From contig NZ_LDTB01000038.1 in the NCBI RefSeq assembly GCF_001476895.1, positions 1 to 37,526 on the forward strand: DNA of 37,526 nucleotides, read 5' to 3'. The translations under genes and the position numbers were made by a program. This DNA is from Sphingomonas endophytica (GTDB taxonomy: Bacteria; Pseudomonadota; Alphaproteobacteria; Sphingomonadales; Sphingomonadaceae). This document shows positions 10,008 through 19,522 of the stretch, in pieces. Under the pieces are notes generated by a model. That model searched no databases, had not been told where the DNA came from, and saw only the letters and a list, made by a program, of their open reading frames with translations. Within the stretch, counting starts at the first letter, position 1. Every line of letters begins with the position of its first letter.

Positions 10008-10038
10008 GGCGACCGGCTATAAGCGCGGGCCGGATGCG

Positions 10039-10635
10039 TCAAGCGACGGGGCGCCGCGCGCGCAGCGCCTGCGCCAGCGTGCCCTCGTCGAGATAGTCCA
10101 GCTCGCCGCCGACGGGCAGGCCGTGCGCGAGCTGGGTCAGGCGGACGCGATGTTTCTCCAGCCGTTCCGCGAGGTAATGCGCGGTCGTCTGCCCCTCCAG
10201 CGTGGCGTTCATCGCGAGCACGACCTCATCGACCTGCCCGCCCGCGACGCGCGCGATCAGGCTGTTGATCGCGAGATCCTCGGGCCGCACGCCCTCCAGC
10301 GCGGACAGACGGCCGCCAAGGACGTGGAAGCGGCCAGGGAAGAGGCGTCCGCGCTCCAAGGCCCAGAGGTCACTGACATCCTCCACCACGCACAGGCTGC
10401 GCGGGTCGCGGCGCGGGTCGGAGCAGATCGCGCACGGATCGGTGGTATCGACATTGCCGCAGGTGCCGCAGGTTGCCAGGCGCTCCTCGACCGCCGTCAG
10501 CGCAGCGCGCAGCGGCCCCAGCGACGATTCGCGGCGCTTGAGCAGGTGCAGCACCGCGCGCCGCGCCGAACGGGGGCCGAAACCGGGGAGCCGCGCCAGC
10601 GCGCTCGTCAGCGCCTCGATCTCGGGGGATGCCAT
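10039..10635 (-). CDS. recR: Recombination mediator RecR
   Basis: Works with RecF and RecO to load RecA on gapped DNA. The 198-residue protein has the N-terminal helix-hairpin-helix ([19 protein letters not shown]), a four-cysteine zinc motif (Cys56, Cys59, Cys68, Cys71), and a TOPRIM domain starting [14 protein letters not shown] and including [16 protein letters not shown]. The start at ATG 10635-10633 gives the standard [15 protein letters not shown] terminus; the frame remains open upstream but that part overlaps fmt. It is divergent from fmt with a 52-base gap and upstream of def. Confidence 0.96.
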   Translation of the reverse strand: MASPEIEALTSALARLPGFGPRSARRAVLHLLKRRESSLGPLRAALTAVEERLATCGTCGNVDTTDPCAICSDPRRDPRSLCVVEDVSDLWALERGRLFPGRFHVLGGRLSALEGVRPEDLAINSLIARVAGGQVDEVVLAMNATLEGQTTAHYLAERLEKHRVRLTQLAHGLPVGGELDYLDEGTLAQALRARRPVA

Positions 10636-10687
10636 GCGGAACAGATAGGGGGTTGCGCCGCGCGCCGCCAGCGTGTCGAGAGGCGGC

Positions 10688-11593
10688 ATGCGGATCGTTT
10701 TCATGGGAACGCCCGGCTTCGCGGTGCCGACGCTGGAGGCTTTGGTCGCCGATGGGCATGAGATGGTGGCGGCATACAGCCAGCCACCGCGACCGGGCGG
10801 GCGGCGCGGGCGCGAACTGGTGAAGTCGCCGGTGCAGGTGCGCGCGGAGGAACTGGGGGTGCCGGTGTTCACGCCGGTCTCCTTGCGCGATCCGAAGGCG
10901 CAGGCGGTGTTTGCGGGGCATGACGCGGATGTGGCGGTGGTGGCGGCCTATGGGCTGATCCTGCCGCGTGCGGTGCTGGATGCGCCGCGGCTGGGGTGCC
11001 TGAACGTGCATGGTTCGCTGCTGCCGCGCTGGCGGGGAGCGGCGCCGGTGCAGCGGGCGATTCTCGCCGGCGATGCCGAGACCGGCGTCGCGATCATGCA
11101 GATGGAGGCGGGGCTGGATACCGGGCCGGTGCGGCTGGAGGGGCGGACGCGTATCGAGGCGAAGAACGCCGGACAACTCACTGACGAACTGTCCGAAATC
11201 GGCGCAATGTTGATGGTGCAGGTACTCCGCGACCCTGACGCCTTCCCGCCGGTGGCGCAGCCGGCCGAGGGCGTGACCTATGCCGAGAAGATCCGCAAGG
11301 AGGAGGCGCGGATCGACTTTTCCGCCGACGCCGAACAGGTGGTGCGGCAGATCGCGGCCTTCTGCCCGGTGCCGGGGGCGTTCTTCGCGCATGACGGCGA
11401 ACGGGTGAAGGTGCTGGAAGCCGAGGTCGTGGCGGGAGACGGCGCGGCGGGCGTGGTGCTCGACGACAGGCTGACGATCGCGTGCGGCAGCGGGGCGATC
11501 CGTCCGTTGCGGGTACAGCGTGCCGGGCGCGGGGTGATGAGCGTGGCGGAGTTGCTGCGGGGGTTCGCGATCCCGGTCGGCACGGTACTGTGA
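10688..11593 (+). CDS. fmt: Methionyl-tRNA formyltransferase
   Basis: Formylates initiator Met-tRNA using 10-formyl-tetrahydrofolate. The 301-residue protein begins [20 protein letters not shown] and has the catalytic segment [20 protein letters not shown] with the conserved Asn and His, followed by GLDTGPV with the conserved Asp, then a C-terminal tRNA-binding domain. The ATG at 10688 is chosen over a GTG at 10673 because GAGAGG lies a few bases upstream and the protein then starts at its first core strand. The stop overlaps the GTG start of truA. Confidence 0.97.
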   Translation: MRIVFMGTPGFAVPTLEALVADGHEMVAAYSQPPRPGGRRGRELVKSPVQVRAEELGVPVFTPVSLRDPKAQAVFAGHDADVAVVAAYGLILPRAVLDAPRLGCLNVHGSLLPRWRGAAPVQRAILAGDAETGVAIMQMEAGLDTGPVRLEGRTRIEAKNAGQLTDELSEIGAMLMVQVLRDPDAFPPVAQPAEGVTYAEKIRKEEARIDFSADAEQVVRQIAAFCPVPGAFFAHDGERVKVLEAEVVAGDGAAGVVLDDRLTIACGSGAIRPLRVQRAGRGVMSVAELLRGFAIPVGTVL

Positions 11594-12381
11594 CCCGATT
11601 CGCGCTGACGGTCGAGTTCGACGGGCGGCCGTTCATGGGCTGGCAGCGACAGGCGCATGGGCCGAGCGTGCAGCAGGCGATCGAAGAAGCGGCGCAGGCG
11701 GTCACCGGCGAGACGGTGGTCGTGCATTGCGCGGGGCGGACCGATGCCGGGGTGCATGGGCTGGGGATGCGGGCGCATCTGGATATCGCTAAGCCGATCG
11801 CGGCGTTTCGGCTGGGCGAGGCGCTGAACGCGCGGTTGCGGCCGGCGCCGGTGGCGATTCTCGATTGCGTGGAAGTGGACGATAACTTTCACGCGCGTTT
11901 TTCGTGTCTTGCGCGCGCTTACGAATATCGCATCGTCAATCGCCGCGCGCCGCTGACGGTCGAGAAAGGGCTGGCGTGGCAGATTCCGCAGCCACTCGAC
12001 GCCGCGGCGATGCACGAGGCGGCGCAAGTCCTGCTAGGGGTGCACGACTTCACGACCTTTCGCTCGGCGCATTGCCAGTCGGCGAGCCCGGTCAAGTCGA
12101 TCGACTGGATCGAGGTGGTGCGCGACGGAGATCGCGTCGCCGCGCGGGTGGAGGCGCGGTCGTTCCTCCATCATCAGGTGCGATCGATGGTCGGGTGCCT
12201 GGCGCTGGTCGGCATGGGGCGGTGGTCGGTAGCGGACTTCGCCGACGCGCTGCACGCGGCGGATCGGGGGCGGTTGGGGCTCAACGCGCCGCCCGATGGG
12301 TTGTTCTTCGTGACCGCGCTTTACGAGGGCGACCGGCTGAAGCGCGCCGCCAGCTCGACGTGCGTCGACCAGCGGAACTGA
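11590..12381 (+). CDS. truA: tRNA pseudouridine(38-40) synthase
   Basis: Isomerises uridines 38-40 in the tRNA anticodon arm. The 263-residue protein has the catalytic Asp52 in the motif GRTDAGVHG, the N-terminal [12 protein letters not shown], and [12 protein letters not shown] near the C terminus. It starts with GTG in a GTGA overlap on the fmt stop. TruA normally ends soon after a segment like the GLFFVTALY seen here; this copy runs on for about 18 more polar residues (to TCVDQRN), and that tail is encoded on the reverse strand of the conserved end of the convergent methyltransferase gene. Confidence 0.95.
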   Translation: MTRFALTVEFDGRPFMGWQRQAHGPSVQQAIEEAAQAVTGETVVVHCAGRTDAGVHGLGMRAHLDIAKPIAAFRLGEALNARLRPAPVAILDCVEVDDNFHARFSCLARAYEYRIVNRRAPLTVEKGLAWQIPQPLDAAAMHEAAQVLLGVHDFTTFRSAHCQSASPVKSIDWIEVVRDGDRVAARVEARSFLHHQVRSMVGCLALVGMGRWSVADFADALHAADRGRLGLNAPPDGLFFVTALYEGDRLKRAASSTCVDQRN

Positions 12382-13499
12382 CCGACCGGCTGGATCCAGT
12401 CAAGTGCATAGCCGCCTTCGCGCAGTCGCTGAGCATCCGCCGCAAAGGTGCTGGGATTGCACGAAACATAGGCGATGACGGGCACGGTTCCGGCGGCCAG
12501 CTGCGTCACCTGATCGCGGGCACCCGCGCGCGGCGGGTCGATGACGATCGCGTCGAAGCGGTTGAGCTCGGCGGTGGTCAGCGGGCGGCGGAACAGGTCG
12601 CGGTGTTCGGTGAAGACCAATCGCTGCGCCCTGCCCGCCGCCGCCTTGAGCGCCATGATCGCGTCGCGCGCACCCTCCGCGGCATAGACGCGCCCCGGTA
12701 GCGCGAGCGCAAAGGTTCCCAGTCCGGCGAAGAGATCGGCGGTGATCTTCGCAGCCCCGACACTCTCGCACACGGCGGCAACGAGCGCGGCCTCGCCCTC
12801 GGTCGTGGCTTGCAGGAAGGCCGCGGGGGGCAAGGGCACCGCGACGCCGCCGAGCGTGATCGTGACCGGCTCCGGCTCCCAGCGCGTTTCCGGCCCCATG
12901 CCGTCGTCGAAGGCGATGCGCGCGACCTTATGCGCCTGCGCGAAGGCGGTCAGCGCGTCGTGATGTGACAGCCCTTCGGGCGCGACGCCCTTGACCAGCA
13001 CGTCGACGCCCTGATCGGCGAGCGTCAGATGAACGTCAAGGCGGCGCTTGGCCTTGAAGCTGGGCAGCAGGCGCTTGAGCGGGCGGACGAGCGCGAACAA
13101 CTCCGGCGCGATGACATGGCATTCGTGGAGGTCGACGATCTGGTGACTGCGCTCGGCGGTGAAACCGATCCGGCCCGACGGCTCGACGTGGAGCGTCGCG
13201 CGGCGGCGGGTGTGCGGCGGGGAGAGCGCGGGGGCGCGGATGATCGTCGTGAGGCCATGCGCGTCGAGCGCCGAGGCAATGCGGTCGGTGATGAACCCGG
13301 CCCAGCTCTCGTCGTCGAGATGTTGGAGCTGACAACCGCCGCATTCGGGATAATGGCGGCACGGCGGGTCGATGTGATGCGGACCGGGGATGAGCGTGCC
13401 GTCGTCGGCGAGCGTGTCGCCGGGGGCGGCGAGCGCGACGTGGCGACCGTCGGCCGCAACGCCCTCCCCGCGTGCGGCGATGCGGGTAATGGTGGTCAT
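12321..13499 (-). CDS. RlmD/TrmA-like Fe-S RNA (uracil-C5) methyltransferase
   Basis: A 392-residue class I methyltransferase of the RumA/RlmD/TrmA group, which methylates uracil C5 in rRNA or tRNA. It has a short TRAM-like N terminus, a 4Fe-4S cysteine set (Cys47, Cys53, Cys56, with Cys127 as the probable fourth), the SAM-binding motif [17 protein letters not shown], the VIDPPRAGA motif, and the catalytic cysteine (Cys347) in [12 protein letters not shown]. The C terminus has the typical [13 protein letters not shown]. The exact target base is not predictable. The start ATG overlaps the stop of the upstream NAD(P)HX repair gene (ATGA). The 3' end overlaps truA by 61 bases, both being coding. 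Confidence 0.93.
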   Translation of the reverse strand: MTTITRIAARGEGVAADGRHVALAAPGDTLADDGTLIPGPHHIDPPCRHYPECGGCQLQHLDDESWAGFITDRIASALDAHGLTTIIRAPALSPPHTRRRATLHVEPSGRIGFTAERSHQIVDLHECHVIAPELFALVRPLKRLLPSFKAKRRLDVHLTLADQGVDVLVKGVAPEGLSHHDALTAFAQAHKVARIAFDDGMGPETRWEPEPVTITLGGVAVPLPPAAFLQATTEGEAALVAAVCESVGAAKITADLFAGLGTFALALPGRVYAAEGARDAIMALKAAAGRAQRLVFTEHRDLFRRPLTTAELNRFDAIVIDPPRAGARDQVTQLAAGTVPVIAYVSCNPSTFAADAQRLREGGYALDWIQPVGQFRWSTHVELAARFSRSPS

Positions 13500-14869
13500 G
13501 CGCGCGCTCCGGTCAGGGCCTCGGCGAGGTCGTCGGCGATGAAGGCGGGGCCGAGGCGGCGGGCGGCCTCGCCATGGAGCCAGACGCCGGCGGCAGCGGC
13601 GTCGAGCGGTGTGCCGCCACCCGCCAGCATCGCGGCGATCGCGCCGGCGAGGACGTCGCCGCTGCCGGCCGTCGACAGCCATGACGAGGCGGCGGGCGAC
13701 AGGACGGCGCGGCCATCGGCGGCGGCGATGACGGTGTCGGGGCCTTTGAACACGATCGTCGCGTTGGCGCGCGTTGCGGCGGCGCGGGCGGCAGTGAGCT
13801 TGTCAGTGTCGGAAGCGGCGAAGAGCGCGGCGAACTCGCCCGCATGGGGAGTGAGGATCGTCTCGGCCGGGCGGCCGTGGAGTCGCTCGGGAGTGACGAG
13901 GTGGAGCGCGTCGCCGTCGATGACAAGCGGGCGGTCGGTGGCGAGCGCCTGATCGAGCAGCGCGCGCGCCGCGTCGTCGCGGCCGAGGCCGGGGCCGATC
14001 AGCACGGCGCCGATGCGCGGGTCGGCGAGCGCGGAGTCGTCGCAGCGGCGGCGGACGAGCGCGTGCGGCGCGCCGGGGATCGTGGCCCCAAGGATTTCGA
14101 CATAGCCCGCGCCCGCGTGCATCGCCGCCTGTGCCGCGAGTTGCGCCGCGCCCGCCATCCGGCCACGGATGACGGCGACCATGCCGCGCGTGAACTTGTG
14201 CGCGTCGATCGCCGGGGCCGGAAGGTCCGGTCGCGACAGGACACGCACGTCGCTGTCGGTCGTGACGCCGATCGGAAGCAGACGCACCGCGCCGCAATGC
14301 ACGGCGGAGGGTTGCAACAGATGCGCAGGCTTCGCCGCGCCGAGCGCAAGCGTGACGTGGAAGGCGGGGAGGTCGCCGAGTAGCGCGCCATCGTCGGTCG
14401 CAATGCCGCTGGGCAGGTCTACCGCGATGGCGAGGTTCGCGTGCGATACAAAGCGGTTGAGAGCGGTACTGACGTCAGTGTCCAGGGCGCGCGACAGGCC
14501 GGTGCCGAACAAGGCGTCGACCACCACCGGCGCGGGGGCGGCGGTGGCGAGCGGCTCGACCGCGCCGGTCCAGAGCGCGCGGGCGGCGATCGCGGCCGGG
14601 GTGCGGGGTTCGGCGGAAGCGGCGACGCGAACCGAGGGTCCGGCGGCGTGGAGACGGGCGGCCGCGACATAGCCGTCGCCGCCGTTGTTGCCGGGGCCGC
14701 AGAGCACCAGGACTTCGTTGACGCCCGCCAGCCGCCGGACGGCATCGGCCACCCCCGCCCCGGCGCGCTGCATCAGCGTATCGACGCCGGTGCCGGCGGC
14801 GATGGCTTTTTCCTCCGCCGCGCGCATCTGGGCGGCGGTGAGCACGGCGGTTCCGGCGATCGGGATCAT
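13496..14869 (-). CDS. nnr: Bifunctional NAD(P)HX epimerase / ADP-dependent dehydratase
   Basis: Repairs hydrated NADH and NADPH. The 457-residue fusion has an N-terminal YjeF-type epimerase domain (about 1-205) with VLVLCGPGNNGGDGYVAA and VDLPSGI, and a C-terminal ribokinase-like dehydratase domain (about 215-455) with VLIGPGLGRDD, LTPHAGEFA and STAGSGDVLAGAIAAM. The two-domain form is standard in bacteria. The start ATG is at 14869-14867. It shares a 4-base overlap with the methyltransferase gene downstream and sits 160 bases from ilvD upstream, with a palindromic repeat in that gap. Confidence 0.95.
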   Translation of the reverse strand: MIPIAGTAVLTAAQMRAAEEKAIAAGTGVDTLMQRAGAGVADAVRRLAGVNEVLVLCGPGNNGGDGYVAAARLHAAGPSVRVAASAEPRTPAAIAARALWTGAVEPLATAAPAPVVVDALFGTGLSRALDTDVSTALNRFVSHANLAIAVDLPSGIATDDGALLGDLPAFHVTLALGAAKPAHLLQPSAVHCGAVRLLPIGVTTDSDVRVLSRPDLPAPAIDAHKFTRGMVAVIRGRMAGAAQLAAQAAMHAGAGYVEILGATIPGAPHALVRRRCDDSALADPRIGAVLIGPGLGRDDAARALLDQALATDRPLVIDGDALHLVTPERLHGRPAETILTPHAGEFAALFAASDTDKLTAARAAATRANATIVFKGPDTVIAAADGRAVLSPAASSWLSTAGSGDVLAGAIAAMLAGGGTPLDAAAAGVWLHGEAARRLGPAFIADDLAEALTGARA

Positions 14870-14945
14870 GACCGCCGCCTACCCGCTGTCGGCGGCGGAG
14901 TGAAGCGGTTCGTTTGGGGGAGTGTGGCAGGCATTTGCCTGCTGT

Positions 14946-15022
14946 CGCCATTGCAAGCGGAGCGAAGCGATCCAGCGTGTCCTGGTCCGGCACTGGATTG
15001 CTTCGCTACGTCCGCGATGACG
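14946..15022. repeat. Long imperfect palindrome (family B)
   Basis: The left arm includes AAGCGGAGCGAAGCGATCCAG and the right arm CTGGATTGCTTCGCTACGT, with a short loop between them. The arms are largely complementary and flanked by CCATTG on the left and GATGACG on the right. A second copy lies at 18909-18984. It sits just after the ilvD stop codon (15030). It resembles the ATTGCGAGCGNAGCGAAGC-type elements seen between genes in many sphingomonads (recalled, not searched). Confidence 0.75.
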
Positions 15023-15029
15023 ATGGTCC

Positions 15030-16751
15030 TCAGATATCCGCGTATACGTGCCGCTCGGCCTTGGCGCCCGGATGCGTGACCGCACCCTGCCACGCGGGGC
15101 CGACGTTCTGGGCGTAGCGCCACAGCGCGCCCGCGCCGTAATCGTTCTGGCGGCCCTGCCAGTGCGTGCGGCGCTCGGCGAGCACCGCGTCGTCGACGAG
15201 CAGGTCGATCGTCCCGGCTTCGGCATCGATGCGGATCGTGTCGCCGTCCTCGACCAGCGCGATCGGGCCGCCCTCGGCCGCCTCGGGCCCGACATGGCCG
15301 ATGCAGAAGCCGCGCGTACCGCCCGAGAAGCGCCCGTCGGTGATGAGCGCGACCTTCTCACCCATGCCGAGACCATAAAGCGCGGCGGTGGTCGACAGCA
15401 TCTCGCGCATGCCCGGACCACCCTTCGGCCCTTCGTAGCGGATGATGATGACCTCGCCCTCGTTGATCTGGCGCGCCTCGACGGCGGCGAAGGCGTCCTC
15501 CTCGCAATCGAAGCAGCGCGCCGGGCCCTCGAACTGCAGGCGGTGCATACCGGCAACCTTCACGATCGCGCCATTGGGCGCAAGCGAGCCGCGCAGGCCG
15601 ACGACGCCGCCGGTCGGAGTGATCGGCGTGCTGACGTCGTAGATGACCTTCTGGTCGGGGTTCCACGTCACCTGGTCGATGTTCTCGCCCAGCGTCCGGC
15701 CGGTGACAGTCAGGCAATTGCCGTCGAGCAACCCGCCCGCCAGCATCGTCTTCATCAACATGTAGACGCCGCCCGCCTCATACATATCCTTGGCGACATA
15801 CTTGCCGCCAGGCTTGAGGTCGGCGATGTACGGCGTTGATTTAAAGGCTTCCGCGACGTCGAACAGGTCGAAGTCGATCCCGGCCTCGTTGGCCATCGCG
15901 GGCAGGTGGAGCGCGGCGTTGGTCGAGCCGCCGGTCGCGGCGACGACGCGCGCGGCGTTGATGAACGCCTCGCGGGTGCAGATGTCGCGCGGGCGCAGAT
16001 TGCGCGCGACCAGATCCATCACTTGCGCGCCCGCCGCAACCGCGATCTGTTCACGCGTCGTGAAGGGAGCGGGCACCATGTTGCTGTTCGGCAGCGACAA
16101 ACCGATCGCTTCGCCGACGCAGGCCATGGTGTTCGCGGTGAACTGACCGCCGCACGCACCGTGGCCGGGACATGCGACCTTTTCGAGTTCGTGGACCTCC
16201 GACAACGGGCACGCGCCCGCCGCATATTTGCCGACCACCTCGAACACGTCGACGACGGTCACGTCGCGATCGTGGAAGCGGCCCGGCAGGATCGAGCCGC
16301 CATAGACGAAGATAGACGGGATGTTGAGGCGGAGCATCGCCATCATCATGCCCGGCAGCGACTTGTCGCAGCCCGCGAAGCCGACCAGCGCGTCGTAGCA
16401 ATGGCCGCGCACCGACAGTTCGACCGAATCGGCGATGACCTCGCGGCTGACCAGCGAGGACTTCATCCCCTGATGCCCCATCGCGATGCCGTCGGTGACG
16501 GTGATCGTGTTGAAGCGGCGTGGCATCCCCCCGCCCTGCTCGACACCGCGCCGCGCGGCATCGGCCTGATCGTTGAGGGTGGTGTTGCAGGGTGCGCTGT
16601 CGTTGCCCGCAGAGGCGAGCGCGACGAACGGACGCGCGATCTCCTCCTCGGAGAGCCCCATCGCGTAATAATAGCTGCGGTGCGGGGCACGCTCGGGGCC
16701 GACCGACACGTGGCGGCTCGGCAGACGGGACTTGTCGAAGGTCTGGGTCAT
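15030..16751 (-). CDS. ilvD: Dihydroxy-acid dehydratase
   Basis: Dehydrates dihydroxy-acids in valine, leucine and isoleucine synthesis using an Fe-S cluster. The 573-residue length and sequence fit IlvD. Three conserved cysteines are visible: Cys55 in APCNTTLND, Cys128 in [11 protein letters not shown], and Cys200 in [14 protein letters not shown]. The C-terminal half includes [21 protein letters not shown]. The sugar-acid dehydratase Edd is related, but the N terminus and length favour IlvD. The ATG at 16751-16749 gives [14 protein letters not shown]; an in-frame GTG three codons upstream is possible. It is divergent from the S9 peptidase gene. Confidence 0.95.
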   Translation of the reverse strand: MTQTFDKSRLPSRHVSVGPERAPHRSYYYAMGLSEEEIARPFVALASAGNDSAPCNTTLNDQADAARRGVEQGGGMPRRFNTITVTDGIAMGHQGMKSSLVSREVIADSVELSVRGHCYDALVGFAGCDKSLPGMMMAMLRLNIPSIFVYGGSILPGRFHDRDVTVVDVFEVVGKYAAGACPLSEVHELEKVACPGHGACGGQFTANTMACVGEAIGLSLPNSNMVPAPFTTREQIAVAAGAQVMDLVARNLRPRDICTREAFINAARVVAATGGSTNAALHLPAMANEAGIDFDLFDVAEAFKSTPYIADLKPGGKYVAKDMYEAGGVYMLMKTMLAGGLLDGNCLTVTGRTLGENIDQVTWNPDQKVIYDVSTPITPTGGVVGLRGSLAPNGAIVKVAGMHRLQFEGPARCFDCEEDAFAAVEARQINEGEVIIIRYEGPKGGPGMREMLSTTAALYGLGMGEKVALITDGRFSGGTRGFCIGHVGPEAAEGGPIALVEDGDTIRIDAEAGTIDLLVDDAVLAERRTHWQGRQNDYGAGALWRYAQNVGPAWQGAVTHPGAKAERHVYADI

Positions 16752-16861
16752 AGCGCGCACGCCTATGTCGCGGGAGGCGGGTGCAACGCAAGGATATTAG
16801 CATTGCGATCGCTCCACCGCGCGTGCCATAGTCGAGTAATACAGCAGGGAGGGCATCAGAT

Positions 16862-18871
16862 ATGGTGAAGGCAATTCTGGCGGCGGGGGCGGCGTTGGTC
16901 GCGATCCAGCCCGTCGTGGCGGCGACGGAAAGCGGCGCGGGCGTGCCGTTGATCGAGCGCGCCAAGCTCTTCGGCAATCCGACCCGGACCGGGGGCAAAT
17001 TGTCGCCCGACGGCAAATGGATCAGCTTCATCGCGCCGCGCGACGGCGTGCTCAACGTCTGGGTCGCACCCGCCGACCAGCCCGATCAGGCCAAGCCGCT
17101 GACCGCCGAGAAGGGCCGCCCGATCCGGCAGAGCTTCTGGGCGCCGGACTCGCGCTCGATCCTGTTCGTCAACGACAAGGGCGGCGACGAGAACTTCCTG
17201 CTGTACGGCGTCGATGTCGCGACGGGCGTGCAGAAGACGCTGACCCCGTTCGAGAAGACGCGCGTGCAGGTGCTGGGCACCAGCGAGACGATCAGGGACC
17301 GCATCCTGATCGGCGTGAACAATCGCGATCCGCGCTGGCATGACGTGTACGAGCTGGACCTCAACAGCGGGCAGCTGACCAAGGTGCTGCAGAACGACGG
17401 CTATGCCGGGTTCGTCGCCGATGACGCCCTGAAGCTGCGGCTGGCGGCGAAGGCGCGCGACGACGGCGGGAGCGATTATTTCACGGTCGACGGCACGACG
17501 ATCGGGACGACGCCGGTCGCGCAGGTCGGGCTGGAGGATTCGCTGACCACCTCGCCGCTCGGCTTCACCACCGATGGCAAGACGCTCTACTGGACCGATT
17601 CGCGCGGACGCGACACCGCCGCGCTGGTCGCGCAGGATGTGGCATCGGGCAAGACGACGATCGTCGGGCAGAGCGCGAAGGCCGATGTCGATGGCGGGCT
17701 GTTCAACCCGCGCACCGGGCAGCTGGAAGCCTATTCGGTCGATTACCTGACCAACGACTATGTGCCGGTCGGCGACGCGGTGAAGGCCGACCTCGCCTTC
17801 CTGAAGGCGCAGAACAAGGGCGAATTCTCGATCGGCAGCCGCACGAACGCCGACGACAAGTGGCTCGTCACCTTCGATCAGGTGAGCGCGCCGGTCGCCA
17901 CCTATGTCTATGATCGCAAGGCCAGGACGCTGAAGCAGCTGTACGTCACCCGCCCCGAACTGGTCGGCGCGCCGCTGGTGGCGATGAAGCCGGTCGAGAT
18001 CGCCGCGCGCGACGGGCTGACGCTGCCGTCCTATCTGACCGTGCCGAAGGGCGCGACGGGGCCGGTGCCGATGGTGCTGTTCGTCCATGGCGGGCCGTGG
18101 GCGCGCGACGGTTACGGCTATAACAGCTATCACCAATGGCTCGCCAATCGCGGCTATGCGGTGCTGTCGGTCAATTATCGCGGCTCGACCGGTTTCGGGA
18201 AGAAGTTCGTGTCGGCCGGCGACCTGCAATGGGGCCGCAAGATGCACGACGATTTGATCGACGCGGTCGACTGGGCAGTGAAGCGGGGCGTGACGACGCG
18301 CGACAAGGTGGCGATCATGGGCGGCTCGTACGGCGGCTATGCGACGCTGGCCGGGCTGACCTTCACACCGGACGCGTTCGCCTGCGGGGTCGATATCGTC
18401 GGGCCGTCAAACCTGTTCACGCTGCTGAAGACGATCCCGCCCTATTGGGAGGCCGGCAAGCAGCAATTCTACAAGCGCATGGGCGACCCGACGACCGAGG
18501 CGGGGCGTGCGCTGCTGAAGGAGCGCAGCCCGCTGACCTATGCCGAGCGGATCAAGAAGCCGCTGCTGATCGGTCAGGGCGCCAACGATCCCCGCGTCAA
18601 CGTGGCGGAGAGCGACCAGATCGTCGCGGCGATGGCGGCGAAGAACATCCCCGTCACCTATGTGCTGTTCCCCGACGAAGGGCATGGCTTCGCGCGGCCC
18701 GTCAACAACATCGCCTTCAACGCGGTGGCGGAGAACTTCCTGGCGCCGTGTCTGGGCGGGCGGGCGGAGCCGGTCGGGGGGGCGCTGGCGGCGTCCACCG
18801 CGCAGGTGAAGCATGGCGCGCAGTTCGTGAAGGGACTTGCGGCGACGGGCGCGACGGCGGCGGGTCAGTAG
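16862..18871 (+). CDS. Secreted S9 family (prolyl oligopeptidase-like) serine peptidase
   Basis: A 669-residue exported peptidase. Residues 1-20 form a signal peptide ending near PVVAA. The middle (about 35-360) is the beta-propeller with repeated strands such as LSPDGKWISFI and WAPDSRSILFV. The alpha/beta hydrolase domain (about 370-640) has the oxyanion region FVHGGPWARDG and the catalytic triad Ser489 (GGSYGGY), Asp576 (GANDPRV) and His608 (DEGHGFARP). The Ser context fits acylaminoacyl- or dipeptidyl-peptidase relatives; the precise substrate is unknown. A strong Shine-Dalgarno (GGGAGGG at about 16845-16851) precedes the ATG. An alanine-rich tail of about 40 residues follows the hydrolase domain. 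Confidence 0.93.
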   Translation: MVKAILAAGAALVAIQPVVAATESGAGVPLIERAKLFGNPTRTGGKLSPDGKWISFIAPRDGVLNVWVAPADQPDQAKPLTAEKGRPIRQSFWAPDSRSILFVNDKGGDENFLLYGVDVATGVQKTLTPFEKTRVQVLGTSETIRDRILIGVNNRDPRWHDVYELDLNSGQLTKVLQNDGYAGFVADDALKLRLAAKARDDGGSDYFTVDGTTIGTTPVAQVGLEDSLTTSPLGFTTDGKTLYWTDSRGRDTAALVAQDVASGKTTIVGQSAKADVDGGLFNPRTGQLEAYSVDYLTNDYVPVGDAVKADLAFLKAQNKGEFSIGSRTNADDKWLVTFDQVSAPVATYVYDRKARTLKQLYVTRPELVGAPLVAMKPVEIAARDGLTLPSYLTVPKGATGPVPMVLFVHGGPWARDGYGYNSYHQWLANRGYAVLSVNYRGSTGFGKKFVSAGDLQWGRKMHDDLIDAVDWAVKRGVTTRDKVAIMGGSYGGYATLAGLTFTPDAFACGVDIVGPSNLFTLLKTIPPYWEAGKQQFYKRMGDPTTEAGRALLKERSPLTYAERIKKPLLIGQGANDPRVNVAESDQIVAAMAAKNIPVTYVLFPDEGHGFARPVNNIAFNAVAENFLAPCLGGRAEPVGGALAASTAQVKHGAQFVKGLAATGATAAGQ

Positions 18872-18908
18872 GGGCGACGCCCCTGGTCCGTGAGGATCGG
18901 GGGCCGTC

Positions 18909-18984
18909 CGTCACTGCGAGCGGAGCAAGCCATTCGGGGTTGGATCAGGACGCGCTGGATTGCTTCGCTGCGCTCGCAATGACG
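18909..18984. repeat. Long imperfect palindrome (family B)
   Basis: Second copy of the element at 14946-15022. The left arm is CGTCACTGCGAGCGGAGCAA and the right arm ends TTCGCTGCGCTCGCAATGAC. The terminal parts are nearly perfect inverse copies, while the inner left arm has drifted. It lies just after the S9 peptidase stop codon. Confidence 0.8.
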
Positions 18985-19069
18985 ACGTTGAGGGGCCTGG
19001 GCTTCTTCATCCGGGAAGGTCAGGCTCTACGGAGCCGCAGGAAGAGCGATCAACGAGTTCGTAGGCGGG

Positions 19070-19096
19070 TGGACCCCGGCCGGCGCCGGGTGACGG
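19070..19096. repeat. REP-like palindrome (family A), shortened unit
   Basis: Reads TGGACCCCGGCCGGCGCCGG followed by GTGACGG. It is one G shorter in the right arm than the units at 251-277 and 9431-9457. It lies in the 262-base gap between the S9 peptidase gene and the receiver-domain gene, a gap that otherwise holds only the family B repeat. Confidence 0.75.
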
Positions 19097-19133
19097 TTTC
19101 GAGGAGGCGGGAACGACCGGGGAGCCCCGCCCC

Positions 19134-19481
19134 TCACCCCAGTTGCGCGAGCGCCTTGTCGACGCCGTCGATCGTGAACGGCTTGGCGAGGCGCGGGCGT
19201 TCGCGGTGCGTCGGCGCGATCTCCTCGCCGCCGCCGCCGGTCGCGAAGACGAACGGGATGTTGCGTTCGGCCAGCGCGTCGGCAATCGCAAAGCTCTTTT
19301 CACCGCCACGCAGATTCACGTCGAGGATCGCGGCGTCGAACCCGCCCGCCTCCACCAGCGGCAGCGCGGCGGCCACGCTGTCGGCGGTGCCGGCGTGCGC
19401 CTTGTCCAGCGCGTCCAGGAAATCCTCCAGCATCATCGCGATCAACGGTTCGTCTTCGACCAAAAGCACACGCATCGTCAT
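19134..19481 (-). CDS. Single-domain response regulator (receiver only)
   Basis: About 115 residues forming one receiver domain and no output domain. The acidic pocket is in VLLVEDEPL, the phospho-acceptor aspartate is in AAILDVNLRGGE, and the conserved lysine is in LAKPFTID. Three in-frame ATGs (19493, 19481, 19475) could be the start; none has a clear Shine-Dalgarno, and 19481 is chosen as giving a short lead into the first strand. It lies 41 bases downstream of cckA on the same strand, so it may be co-expressed, but the receiver is not of the essential CpdR or DivK type as far as can be told by eye. Function unknown beyond phosphate acceptance. Confidence 0.88.
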   Translation of the reverse strand: MTMRVLLVEDEPLIAMMLEDFLDALDKAHAGTADSVAAALPLVEAGGFDAAILDVNLRGGEKSFAIADALAERNIPFVFATGGGGEEIAPTHRERPRLAKPFTIDGVDKALAQLG

Positions 19482-19522
19482 GCGCAACGCCATAGCGTGC
19501 TCTGTCCGGCACGCAACCGCCC

